The notes under the pieces: generated by a model
Told to the model about the DNA's origin: nothing
Databases searched by the model: none
The model's input: only the letters and a program-made list of their open reading frames with translations
From: VRUE01 sp036524775
GTDB taxonomy: Bacteria > Actinomycetota > Thermoleophilia > Solirubrobacterales > 70-9
Assembly (NCBI GenBank): GCA_036524775.1
Contig: DATDBO010000021.1
Span: 1-18,951, forward strand
Reading direction: 5' to 3'
DNA: 18,951 nucleotides
Part shown: positions 13,450-18,951 of the stretch, in pieces
How the letters are laid out: each line of letters starts with the position of its first letter
Position numbering within the stretch: position 1 is the stretch's first letter
Position numbers and translations under genes: made by a program

Positions 13450-13812
13450 GTGGGCCTCGCCGATGACTTCCACCAGGTTCTCGACTCCCTGCCGCCGGAT
13501 TGGACGGACCTGGAGGTCGATCTGCGGATCGACGACGAGAGCCGGTACGTCGACACGGCGGTGGCGCTTAGCCAGGTGAACGCTCAGCCGTACTCGGAAG
13601 CGGATTGGCACTGGCGGCTGCTGGTCGCGCACAACTTCGGCCACGCGGCCGCGCCGGAGAGCGTGCTCGGCGTCCTCGAGAAGCTCGACGCGGAGGGCGC
13701 GGCGGGCGAGATGCAGGTGCGCGAGGTGCGCGAGGGCCGCTCGGAGGTCGTGCAGATGTGGGGCCGGCCCGAGAGCGTCCGCGAGGAGTTCCGGCAACGC
13801 CGCTCGATCTAG
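13450..13812 (+). CDS. Uncharacterised small protein
   Basis: A 120-residue soluble protein that I do not recognise. The start GTG 13450 is 10 bases after the regulator stop, with only a weak upstream purine stretch. Visible features: an N-terminal amphipathic helix (ADDFHQVLDSLPPDWTDLEVDL), an acidic central part, a WHWRLLVAHNFGHAA segment with three His, and a basic C-terminus (REEFRQRR). No membrane segment, signal peptide or cysteine is present. Base and codon use match its neighbours, and the tight spacing argues that it is a genuine gene in the same transcript as the oxidase, ZIP and regulator genes. It is coupled to the next gene through TAGTG. Confidence 0.75.
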   Translation: MGLADDFHQVLDSLPPDWTDLEVDLRIDDESRYVDTAVALSQVNAQPYSEADWHWRLLVAHNFGHAAAPESVLGVLEKLDAEGAAGEMQVREVREGRSEVVQMWGRPESVREEFRQRRSI

Positions 13813-14138
13813 TGGCTCGCGTCGTCACCGTCGCTTCCGATCTGCTGCTCGGCAGCAAGGTCGAGGCGATGCTGAGCGCCGCCGGCCATGAGGTCACGCT
13901 CGCGCCGGGCCTGGCCGAGGCTCCGCTCGAAGACGCGGAGCTGATCGTGGCCGACCTGGACACGGAGAACCCGGAGGCCCTGGTCGGGCTCGGCATTCCG
14001 GTCCTCGGCTATTACTCGCACGTCAACGTCGAGACCAAGCGAGCCGCGGACGCCGCCGGGGTCGACCTCGCCGTCCCCCGCTCCCGCATGGTCCGCGAGC
14101 TGCCGCAGCTCGCCGCTCAGTTGCTGGCCGGGAGGTAG
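13812..14138 (+). CDS. Degenerate response-regulator-receiver-like protein
   Basis: A 108-residue protein with a flavodoxin-like/CheY-like layout: strand VVTVASDLLLGSKVEAML with a long helix, strand LIVADLD (residues 44-50), strand IPVLGYYSHVN, and a final VDLAVPRSRM strand followed by a helix. D48, in LIVADLD, is where a phosphoacceptor Asp would lie. However, the acidic pair expected at the first strand is missing (VASD has one Asp, displaced), and the usual C-terminal Lys is absent. A pseudo-receiver or a nucleotide-independent signalling fold is likely. The GTG at 13812 overlaps the TAG of the upstream gene by one base. The last 22 bases overlap, tail to tail, the lipoprotein gene on the opposite strand. 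Confidence 0.7.
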   Translation: MARVVTVASDLLLGSKVEAMLSAAGHEVTLAPGLAEAPLEDAELIVADLDTENPEALVGLGIPVLGYYSHVNVETKRAADAAGVDLAVPRSRMVRELPQLAAQLLAGR

Positions 14139-15082
14139 AAGGCCGCCTCGACGTCGAGCGGTCGCTCGAGCAGGCCGTGCTCGAGGTCCCACGCCGCCCA
14201 CTCGCGCAGGACGCCGCGCTCGAGCGGGGCGGGGTGGAGGTCGGGCCGCAGCGCGCGCAGCTGCTCCGCCTGTTCGTCTCGGTCCAGCCGGGGCACGGCG
14301 GCGAGCAGATCGTCGAGCGCCTGCTCGGGGTGGTCGGAGGCGAGCTCGTAGCCGCGCGCGGTGGCGGCGATCATCGCGTCGACCAGCCCGGGGTCGCGCT
14401 CGATCGTCTCGCGCGACGCCGTCACGATCAGCTCGGGATAGGGCGGCGCGCCGTAGCGATCGACCTTGAAGATCCGCACCGGGACGCCCTGGCGGCGCAG
14501 CGCCACGCCCTCGGCGTTCCAGAAGCCGGTCGCCGCGTCGACCCTGCCGGCGGCGAGCGCGGCGACGGCGTTGAAGCCGATCGTCACCCGGTCGACGCGA
14601 GCGGGGTCGCCGCCGTCGGCGCTCACCTCGGAGTCGACCACCGCTTCGTCGGAGGGCAGGCCGGTGACACCGACCCTGCGGCCCTCGAGGTCGCGCGGGC
14701 TCCGCACCGGGCCCTCGCCGCGGGCGATCACCGCCGCGAGCGGGCGCTGCACGATCGCCGTCGTCCCGACCACGTCGAGCCCACGCTCGCGGGCGATGCC
14801 GAGGTCGTGGATGTCGAGGACGGCGAACTCGGCGCGCCCCGCGGCGAGCAGCTTCGGCGCGTCGGTCGACTCGCCCGGTGGGCGGATCGTCAGGTCGATT
14901 CCCCGCTCGCGGTACCAGCCACGGCGCTCGGCGGCGTAGATCCCCGAGTGCACCGCATTGGGGGTGAAATCGAGCACGAGCGTCACGCCTTGCGGCGCGC
15001 CCGGTTCAGCGCCGTCCTCGCCACAGCCGCCGAGGCCGATGAGCAAGAGGACGGCCGCCAGCAGCGCGGCAGATCGTCTCAT
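14117..15082 (-). CDS. NMT1/THI5-like ABC-transporter substrate-binding lipoprotein
   Basis: A 321-residue exported lipoprotein. The N-terminus MRRSAALLAAVLLLIGLGGC has lipobox LGGC, with the lipidated Cys at residue 20. The mature domain resembles ThiY/SsuA-type periplasmic binding proteins: VTLVLDFTPNAVHSGIYAA near the start is strongly ThiY-like (HMP/pyrimidine-precursor binding), followed by RGWYRERGIDLTI, a mid-chain DLEGRRVGVTGLPSDEAV hinge and GFWNAEGVAL. Substrate could be a thiamine pyrimidine precursor (N-formyl-aminopyrimidine) or another small aromatic. No ThiX/ThiZ-like permease or ATPase is adjacent, and no TPP riboswitch is visible upstream, so it is an orphan in this window. 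The 3' end overlaps the receiver-like gene by 22 bases. Confidence 0.87.
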   Translation of the reverse strand: MRRSAALLAAVLLLIGLGGCGEDGAEPGAPQGVTLVLDFTPNAVHSGIYAAERRGWYRERGIDLTIRPPGESTDAPKLLAAGRAEFAVLDIHDLGIARERGLDVVGTTAIVQRPLAAVIARGEGPVRSPRDLEGRRVGVTGLPSDEAVVDSEVSADGGDPARVDRVTIGFNAVAALAAGRVDAATGFWNAEGVALRRQGVPVRIFKVDRYGAPPYPELIVTASRETIERDPGLVDAMIAATARGYELASDHPEQALDDLLAAVPRLDRDEQAEQLRALRPDLHPAPLERGVLREWAAWDLEHGLLERPLDVEAAFYLPASN

Positions 15083-15170
15083 TCAAAAGGGAAAACTATT
15101 CAATCCCCCATTCCGGATACACTCCCGCCCCGAAACCGAGGGATTTACGGGACTAGAGGAGGCGTAACCA
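15083..15170. promoter_or_regulatory. Divergent promoter region between the NMT1-like lipoprotein and the aquaporin
   Basis: An 88-base region serves two divergent genes. On the plus strand a strong ribosome site GAGGAGG (15156-15162) lies 8 bases before GTG 15171 and decides that start. TACACT (15117-15122) is a weak -10 candidate. On the minus strand AAGGGAAAA lies just before ATG 15082. No riboswitch-like conserved motif was found. Confidence 0.4.
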
Positions 15171-15935
15171 GTGCAGCAACGAGGCCTTGCGGCATACATC
15201 GCCGAGCTGATCGGCACTTTCCTGCTGGTGTTCTTCGTCGTCAGCGTGGTCGTGCTGTTCACGGCGACCGGCAACAACCCCCAGTTCGGATCGGACTTCG
15301 CGGTTGTGGGCCTCGTTCACGCTTTCCTGCTGTTCGGGCTGATCGTGATGTTCGGCATCGTCAGCGGCGGGCACTTCAACCCCGCCGTGACCCTGGCCGC
15401 CGCCGCGATCAAACGGATCTCGGGGATCGACGCGATCATCTACACGCTCGCTCAGCTCTCAGGCGCCGTGCTCGGCGCGCTGCTCGCCAAGGGCCTGCTG
15501 CTCGACGAGGGTCGCGCCTCGCACTGGGCCGCCGCCGAAGTGAGCAGCAAGCTCGCCGGCAACTTCCAGGGCATGATCGTCGAGGGGATCGGCACCTTCT
15601 GCCTCGTCCTCGTGATCCTCGCCGCCGTCTACTCGGCCAAGAGCGTCAAGGACTGGGCACCGCTGGCGATCGGCACCACCCTGGGCTTCCTCGTCATGGC
15701 CCTCGGCCCGCTGACCGGCGGTTCCTTCAACCCGGCCCGCTGGTTCGGCCCCGCCCTGGTCAGCGGCGAGTGGGGCGGCGTCTGGCCCTACCTGCTCGGC
15801 CCGATCGTCGGAGCGCTGCTCGCCGCCGCCGTCTTCAAGCTGGTGCTCGAGCGGCCCGGCCCGGCGCCGACCGAACCGCCGGAGCGGGTCAAGCCCGCCG
15901 CCGCGCCGAAGCCCGGCGCCGGCTCCACCGCCTGA
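15171..15935 (+). CDS. MIP-family aquaporin
   Basis: A 254-residue inner-membrane channel with six membrane segments and two half-helices. The two NPA boxes are intact: HFNPAVT (NPA at 70-72) and SFNPARWFGP (NPA at 187-189), with the selectivity-filter Arg at 190. The residue after NPAR is Trp rather than the Asp typical of glycerol facilitators, which favours water or small neutral solutes over glycerol. The C-terminal 25 residues are a Pro/Ala/Lys-rich cytosolic tail. The start GTG 15171 is supported by a strong GAGGAGG 8 bases upstream. It is likely monocistronic, bounded by GC-rich hairpins at its 3' end. Confidence 0.92.
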   Translation: MQQRGLAAYIAELIGTFLLVFFVVSVVVLFTATGNNPQFGSDFAVVGLVHAFLLFGLIVMFGIVSGGHFNPAVTLAAAAIKRISGIDAIIYTLAQLSGAVLGALLAKGLLLDEGRASHWAAAEVSSKLAGNFQGMIVEGIGTFCLVLVILAAVYSAKSVKDWAPLAIGTTLGFLVMALGPLTGGSFNPARWFGPALVSGEWGGVWPYLLGPIVGALLAAAVFKLVLERPGPAPTEPPERVKPAAAPKPGAGSTA

Positions 15936-15958
15936 GCGCGGCCATCCTCTAGTTGCTG

Positions 15959-15987
15959 CGCCGCCGGGCCGCTTCGGCCCGGCGGCG
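15959..15987 (+). terminator. Strong GC hairpin after the aquaporin gene
   Basis: CGCCGCCGGGCC (15959-15970) pairs perfectly with GGCCCGGCGGCG (15976-15987), a 12-bp stem with a 5-base loop, 23 bases after the stop codon. No T tract follows. It is the most convincing intrinsic-type terminator in the window. Confidence 0.6.
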
Positions 15988-15992
15988 GCATG

Positions 15993-16019
15993 CCCCCGGT
16001 GGCCACGGGCCCCGGGGGT
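15993..16019 (+). terminator. Second GC hairpin just before fbiC
   Basis: A CCCCCGG arm pairs with a CCGGGGG arm across a 12-base interior that itself contains TGGCCA. It ends about 15 bases before the fbiC GTG, so it lies either in the fbiC leader or in tandem with the first hairpin as a double terminator. Confidence 0.4.
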
Positions 16020-16034
16020 AGGCTCTGAGGCCTC

Positions 16035-18263
16035 GTGCGCCGGGTCACCTTCTCCAGGAACTACACCCTCTCCCTCTCCCGCACCTGCCAGTGCTACTGC
16101 AAGTACTGCGCTTTCGCGACGCATAGGGCGCACATCTACGCGCCCGAGGAGGTCGAGGAGCGGCTCGACGAGGCGCTGAAACGCAACGCCAAGGAGCTGC
16201 TGGTGCTCACCGGGGAGCGGCCCGAGGTAAACCCCGAGGTCACGGCGAGGCTCGCCGAGTGGGGGCACGACGACTTCACGTCCTATGTGGTCTGGGCGTG
16301 CGAGCGAGCGCTCGAGCGCGGCATCCTGCCGCACACGAACATCGGCGTGCTCAGCTCCGAAGACCTGGCTCGCCTTCGCGAGGTGACCGCCTCCCAGGGC
16401 CTGATGCTGGAGTCGGTCTCCGAGCGCCTGATGGACACCGTCCATGCGGGCTCGCCGACCAAGCATCCGACCCAGCGGCTGGCGACGATCGAGGCGGCGG
16501 GAGCGCTGAAGATCCCCTTCACCAGCGGCATTTTGGTCGGGATCGGCGAGACCCAGGAGGAGCAGGTCGCGTCGCTCGAAGCGCTGGCGGAGCTGCACCG
16601 CGAGTACGGCCATCTGCAGGAGATCATTCTTCAGAACTTCGTACCGCACCCGCGCTACTACGGCCAGGAGGTCGCCGACATCGCCGATGCCGCGTCGCGC
16701 GAGCGGTGGGGGGAGGACGGGGACCCCTCCGGCGGAGCAACAGATGGGGAGGCTCCGGCGGAGGGATCCCCGTCCTCCCTGCCGGAGTGGGCGAGCTCCG
16801 TCGGCGTCGACGACATCAAGCGGTTGATTCGGGAGTGCAAGCGGTTGATGCCGGATGTGGGGATTCAGGTGCCGCCGAATCTTTCGGATGCTTGGGCCGA
16901 GCTGGTCGAGGCGGGGGCTACGGATCTGGGGGGGTTGTCGGCGAACGGGGATCACATTTCGCCTGAGCATGCGTTTCCCAGCCCACATGAGGTGCGGAAG
17001 GGGCTGGCGCCGAAGGGCTATGCGCTGACGGAGCGGTTGTGCGTCTACCCGCAGTACATGGACTCCGAGTGGATGGAGCAGGGGGTGCTGGACGTGATCA
17101 AGCTGAAGTACTGGAGCTTCATTCCTCGGAGGGGGTCGGGGCGGAGGACCGAGGAGCAGATCGATTCGAAGCTGGCTCCTCGGGCGATCGAGAAGGGGCG
17201 GGACGGGGTCGAGCTGAGCGAGGACGAGTTGACGGCGTTGTTCGCGGAGACGCGGCCCGCGGTGATTGAGGAGATGCGGTGCGCGGCCGATGAGCTGCGG
17301 GCGGAGCTGGCCGGGGATCGCGTCACCTTCGTGGTGAACCGCAACATCAACTTCACCAACATCTGCGTCGTCGGCTGCTCCTTCTGCGGGTTCGGGCAGG
17401 GGCGGCGGTCGCCCGACGCCTACGAGGTGAGCGAGGAGGAGTTCGCCGCGCGGATCTTGGAAGCGGTCGAGTTCGGGGCTACGGAGATCTGCATGCAGGG
17501 GGGGATCCATCCCGACCTGACCCTGGAGGAGTACGGCAAGTGGTTGAAGCTGGCCAAGGAGGTCGCGCCGCAGCTGCACCTGCACGCCTACTCGCCGATG
17601 GAGGTCCACTACATGTGCGAGCGCTCGGACAAAGGCCCCGATGCCGTCTTCGAGTACCTGCTCGAGTGCGGATTGGGCTCCACTCCCGGCACTGCGGCCG
17701 AGGTGCTCGACGACGGCGTGCGGCGGCGGATCTCTCCGAACAAGCTGCCGGTCGAGCGCTGGGTCGAGATCGTCGAAGCGTCCCACCGGGCCGGGCTGCG
17801 CTCGACTTCTACGGTGATGTTCGGCCACATCGAGGAGCCGCGCGAGCTGGCCCGCCATATGCGCGTCGTGCGGGCGCTGCAGGAGCGCACCGGCGGGATC
17901 ACCGAGTTCGTCCCGCTCAGCTTCATCCCCTTCAACACGATGCTGGGCCGCACGCACGGGATCGAGGAGATCTCGGCGAGCGAGAACCTCAAGCACACGG
18001 CCGCCTTCCGATTGGCGCTGGGGCGGACGATCCCCAACCTGCAGGCGAGCTGGGTGAAGATGGGCCTCGACGCTGCCGGCGAGGCGCTGCGCTGGGGGGT
18101 CAACGACCTCGGCGGCACGCTGATGGAGGAGAACATCTCGCGGATGGCCGGCTCCCGGCACGGCGTCCGACTCGAGCCCGAGCAGCTGATCGAGGCTGCG
18201 CGCGCGGCCGGCCGTGCCCCCGCCCAGCGCACGACGCTGTACGAGATCGTCGAGACCTATTAG
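16035..18263 (+). CDS. fbiC: FbiC: 7,8-didemethyl-8-hydroxy-5-deazariboflavin synthase (CofG-CofH fusion)
   Basis: A 742-residue bifunctional radical-SAM enzyme that builds Fo, the deazaflavin core of coenzyme F420, from tyrosine and a ribityl-aminouracil. The N-terminal CofG-like half has its 4Fe-4S motif C18-x3-C22-x2-C25. The C-terminal CofH-like half has C444-x3-C448-x2-C451. Length is slightly below mycobacterial FbiC, mainly at the N-terminus. Residues about 226-249 form a Gly/Pro/Ser/Glu-rich insert encoded by a long palindrome (separate entry). Third-position base use shifts to G/T over roughly 16790-17330 and near 17480-17540. The start GTG 16035 leaves 17 residues before the first cluster cysteine; no clear Shine-Dalgarno sequence is seen. 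A 950-residue antisense frame covers the gene and is not credible. Confidence 0.95.
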   Translation: MRRVTFSRNYTLSLSRTCQCYCKYCAFATHRAHIYAPEEVEERLDEALKRNAKELLVLTGERPEVNPEVTARLAEWGHDDFTSYVVWACERALERGILPHTNIGVLSSEDLARLREVTASQGLMLESVSERLMDTVHAGSPTKHPTQRLATIEAAGALKIPFTSGILVGIGETQEEQVASLEALAELHREYGHLQEIILQNFVPHPRYYGQEVADIADAASRERWGEDGDPSGGATDGEAPAEGSPSSLPEWASSVGVDDIKRLIRECKRLMPDVGIQVPPNLSDAWAELVEAGATDLGGLSANGDHISPEHAFPSPHEVRKGLAPKGYALTERLCVYPQYMDSEWMEQGVLDVIKLKYWSFIPRRGSGRRTEEQIDSKLAPRAIEKGRDGVELSEDELTALFAETRPAVIEEMRCAADELRAELAGDRVTFVVNRNINFTNICVVGCSFCGFGQGRRSPDAYEVSEEEFAARILEAVEFGATEICMQGGIHPDLTLEEYGKWLKLAKEVAPQLHLHAYSPMEVHYMCERSDKGPDAVFEYLLECGLGSTPGTAAEVLDDGVRRRISPNKLPVERWVEIVEASHRAGLRSTSTVMFGHIEEPRELARHMRVVRALQERTGGITEFVPLSFIPFNTMLGRTHGIEEISASENLKHTAAFRLALGRTIPNLQASWVKMGLDAAGEALRWGVNDLGGTLMEENISRMAGSRHGVRLEPEQLIEAARAAGRAPAQRTTLYEIVETY
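16711..16779. repeat. Long palindromic element inserted in frame in fbiC
   Basis: Positions 16711-16738 and 16752-16779 form an inverted repeat of 28-base arms with 26 paired positions (mismatches at 16724/16766 and 16732/16758) and a 13-base loop. It encodes a low-complexity segment between conserved CofG parts. Such in-frame palindromes resemble protein-tolerated REP-type elements known in other bacteria. Confidence 0.85.
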
Positions 18264-18281
18264 CTGCGGAGGCGCGCGTCG

Positions 18282-18951
18282 GTGCGCGGTTCGTGCAAGC
18301 CGAGCCGGCACTCTCGCTATCTTGGATCAATCATTCGTCCGTTTACGCCAGTCACCGGTCGACTGTTGAGGCGCGCCGCCCTCGGGGGAACCGCCGTGCT
18401 CTTGGGCGCCGCGGCCTTGGTCGGGGCGAACCCGGCGTCGATTGGTTCGCTGGGCTCCTCGGCCCGGGTCCCGGGTCAGATCCGCTCCGGCCTGTTCGAC
18501 GCGACGCGGCCTGGCGCGGCGATCGGGATCGCCCAGGCTCATCCCGCATACGCGAGGCGCCCGGCCTCGGTCGCCGGCCGGCTGGTAGCCGGATCTCCTC
18601 CTGCATCCGCCGATCAAGGCGGATCGTCGCCTGGCGACACGAGCTTGCCTGTCGCCCTTTCGCCGACCGTCTCCGCTCCGCATCTCCCGGTCGGCGCCTC
18701 TCCGCCGCCCGAGCCGGAACCGGATCCGACTCCTCCCCCGGCGCCTCAGCCCGAACCGCCTGCGTCGCCGGAACCCCCGCCGCCATCTCCGCCTCCGCCT
18801 CCACCTCCGCCGCCTCCGGCGCCCGAACCCGAACCGGAACCGCCCATCCTGCTCGCCGATTTCGAGGAAGGCCTGAGCGGTTGGAACACCGCCGGCGTGG
18901 GCGAAGTGGTCCCCAGGGTGACCACTGACATCGTCCGCGACGGGGAAAAAG
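18282..18951 (+). CDS. Secreted protein with proline-rich linker, 5' part (runs off the right edge)
   Basis: The frame is open to the window end. GTG 18282 is preceded by GGAGG (18268-18272) at 9 bases. An alternative TTG at 18366 would put the hydrophobic signal directly at the N-terminus (MRRAALGGTAVLLGAAALVG) but lacks a ribosome site. After the signal (likely cut near ANPA) come about 110 residues of low-complexity Ser/Ala/Gly/Pro sequence, then a Pro/Glu-rich linker with a run of prolines (about 18702-18840). A folded domain starts ILLADFEEGLSGWNTAG, the style of opening seen in carbohydrate-binding or polysaccharide-lyase-like beta-jelly-roll domains. The domain is cut by the window edge, so its function is open. 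The gene starts 18 bases after fbiC, but a functional link is not evident. Confidence 0.75.
   Translation, partial: MRGSCKPSRHSRYLGSIIRPFTPVTGRLLRRAALGGTAVLLGAAALVGANPASIGSLGSSARVPGQIRSGLFDATRPGAAIGIAQAHPAYARRPASVAGRLVAGSPPASADQGGSSPGDTSLPVALSPTVSAPHLPVGASPPPEPEPDPTPPPAPQPEPPASPEPPPPSPPPPPPPPPPAPEPEPEPPILLADFEEGLSGWNTAGVGEVVPRVTTDIVRDGEK
18702..18842. repeat. Low-complexity CCN tract encoding a proline-rich linker
   Basis: Repeated CCG/CCT/CCC/CCA codons with interspersed GAA and GCG encode the Pro/Glu linker of the protein at the right edge. This is coding low complexity and a likely site of length variation. Confidence 0.65.

Noticed and set aside
15083..15170. TPP riboswitch upstream of the ThiY-like gene
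   Set aside because: The region is only 88 bases and lacks the conserved CUGAGA-type core; no thi-box could be found.
16035..18263. Frameshift or domain break in fbiC at the palindrome
   Set aside because: The frame is continuous through 16711-16779 and both radical-SAM halves are complete, so the gene appears functional.
15459..18311. 950-residue open frame on the minus strand
   Set aside because: It is antisense to fbiC and to part of the aquaporin gene, both unambiguous. Composition is Arg/Leu/Asp/His-rich without domain features.
1..18951. CRISPR arrays, rRNA genes, complete insertion sequences
   Set aside because: No regularly spaced direct repeats, no rRNA-like conserved stretches and no transposase frames were seen on either strand.

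Overview
The window looks like chromosomal DNA of a high-GC actinobacterium, most likely class Thermoleophilia (Solirubrobacterales-like). This placement is inferred from gene content: a fused FbiC for coenzyme F420, ethylmalonyl-CoA pathway enzymes, a ClpS adaptor, many GTG/TTG starts, several apparently leaderless promoters and strong G/C third-position bias. No rRNA, CRISPR array, prophage or intact insertion sequence is visible. Coding density is high and no gene-free stretch exceeds 300 bases.

Layout. (1) 1-1920, minus: the 5' part of a secreted protein with a Pro/Ala/Glu-rich linker, and a polyprenyl-phosphate sugar transferase for exopolysaccharide. (2) 2157-4708, minus: ethylmalonyl-CoA mutase (ecm/meaA) coupled to a small CxxC...CxxC protein. 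(3) 4851-5862, plus: a secreted lectin-like protein and ClpS. (4) 5895-10519, minus: ygfZ, a lipoprotein, an aberrant tRNA gene, rmuC, crotonyl-CoA carboxylase/reductase (ccr) and an ABM-like protein. (5) 10604-14138, plus: a tightly packed run of a TAT-exported two-domain multicopper oxidase, a ZIP transporter with an added ectodomain, an MntR-like DtxR-family regulator, and two small proteins. (6) 14117-15082, minus: a solitary NMT1/THI5-like lipoprotein. (7) 15171-18951, plus: an aquaporin, fbiC and the start of a second secreted proline-rich protein.

How the genes work together. Ccr and Ecm are consecutive functional steps of the ethylmalonyl-CoA route (crotonyl-CoA to ethylmalonyl-CoA to methylsuccinyl-CoA), so region 2 and region 4 serve one carbon-assimilation pathway although they are transcribed separately. 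The oxidase-ZIP-regulator run reads as a metal oxidation, uptake and sensing module, with a 10-bp inverted repeat upstream that could be its operator. Sugar transferase and the two proline-rich secreted proteins point to cell-surface polysaccharide.

The most unusual item is the tRNA gene at 8957-9048 (minus). It has a long variable arm, G73 and the acceptor/D-stem pairs of a serine tRNA. It folds best with an 8-bp acceptor stem and 4-bp T stem (8/4), and its anticodon loop reads GAC (valine). A 17-base near-perfect inverted copy of its anticodon arm lies downstream in the same transcription direction, before rmuC. If real and expressed, this could be a natural missense (Val codon to Ser) tRNA or a regulatory tRNA-like RNA. 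Two other structures deserve attention: a 28-bp-arm palindrome inserted in frame in fbiC, and a 16/17-bp-arm palindrome between the divergent ecm and 4851 genes.
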